From positions 1 to 46,252 of the forward strand of contig CAIKAS010000332.1 in the NCBI GenBank assembly GCA_903825445.1: DNA of 46,252 nt, written 5' to 3'. Both the position numbers and the translations under genes were made by a program. This stretch comes from an uncultured Acidobacteriia bacterium. Its GTDB lineage: Bacteria > Acidobacteriota > Terriglobia > Bryobacterales > Bryobacteraceae. Positions 46,067 to 46,252 of this stretch are shown one piece after another. Position 1 is the first letter of the stretch. Every line of letters begins with the position of its first letter. The notes below the pieces were generated by a model, which worked only from the letters and a program-made list of their open reading frames with translations, was not told where the DNA came from and searched no databases.

Positions 46067-46252
46067 TCACGCCTGAATTTCATCACCTGACACAGGCGGC
46101 CGTCCCTTGCCGGCTCGTTTGAGTATCTTTTTCGCAGCGCTTATGTCGGCCCGCGAAGCCCGCTCGCGGAAATAGTCGTCGGTCCGCAGTGCCGATAGCT
46201 TCTCGGCCACTGCAACATTAATGAACTGGTTCAGCGCTACGCCCTCGTTGAC
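46067..46252 (-). CDS. HicB-like/Arc-type antitoxin, N-terminus outside the window
   Basis: An open frame enters from the right edge and ends with TGA at 46067-46069, giving the last 61 residues. The part NEGVALNQFINVAVAEKLSA is the ribbon-helix-helix signature found in HicB-family and Arc-like antitoxins, followed by LRTDDYFRERASRAD, which is common in such proteins. It would bind DNA as a dimer and repress its own promoter. The partner toxin is not in the window; it could lie outside to the right. Its position beside decayed genes fits a mobile or accessory region. Confidence 0.65.
   Translation of the reverse strand, partial: VNEGVALNQFINVAVAEKLSALRTDDYFRERASRADISAAKKILKRAGKGRPPVSGDEIQA

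Overview
The window looks like a chromosome segment of an acidobacterium, most probably from the Solibacter/Bryobacter group. The clues are a C-terminal domain of the 'Solibacter uncharacterized C-terminal' type on an NHL-repeat protein (37408-40266), a VWFA-related protein of the acidobacterial type (24082-25149), an Oar-like TonB-dependent receptor with an N-terminal carboxypeptidase-regulatory-like domain (15836-19003), and PEP-CTERM proteins. This placement is inferred from protein families only.

Minus strand, 1-15720: a co-directional train of genes. Its core is a very compact ten-gene purine catabolism operon (15720 down to 4478). Almost all junctions are ATGA, GTGA, TGATG or TAATG overlaps: xdhA, xdhB, guanine deaminase, uraD, uricase, HIU hydrolase, allantoate amidohydrolase, allantoinase, ureidoglycine aminohydrolase, ureidoglycolate amidohydrolase. 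Together they would take guanine or xanthine to glyoxylate and release all nitrogen as ammonia, without urea, by the plant-like ureide route. Downstream lie a cytochrome c, a dipeptidyl peptidase IV, an M20 carboxypeptidase and a truncated esterase. Upstream on the same strand are an ECF sigma/zinc anti-sigma pair and the TonB-dependent receptor. A 36-nt perfect palindrome with a T-tract separates the receptor from the operon.

20176-25903: OsmC protein, an NmrA-type gene broken by an in-frame TAG, tRNA-Thr(UGU), a membrane GGDEF-EAL protein, a Tat-signal VWA protein and a PEP-CTERM protein.

Plus strand, 25989-34917: a lysine riboswitch followed by dapE-asd-lysC-dapB-dapA-dapD (succinylase branch of lysine/DAP synthesis). 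Then come a CusF-like lipoprotein, an APH-family kinase and, coupled to it by ATGA, an enolase paralogue with two active-site substitutions (the glutamate equivalent to yeast E168 is Asp; H373 is Ala). This kinase/enolase-like pair is the best candidate here for an undescribed enzymatic system.

35003-46252: a GAF-like/GGDEF/EAL protein with a 33-bp tandem repeat at its end, the long NHL protein, then on the minus strand a proteostasis group (hsp20, clpB, htpX) with a consensus sigma-70 promoter before hsp20 and a TTGCAG/CTGCAA dyad array before clpB. The right end is decayed: a PEP-CTERM pseudogene with a stop and frameshifts, an MFS remnant, and an edge-truncated HicB-like antitoxin.
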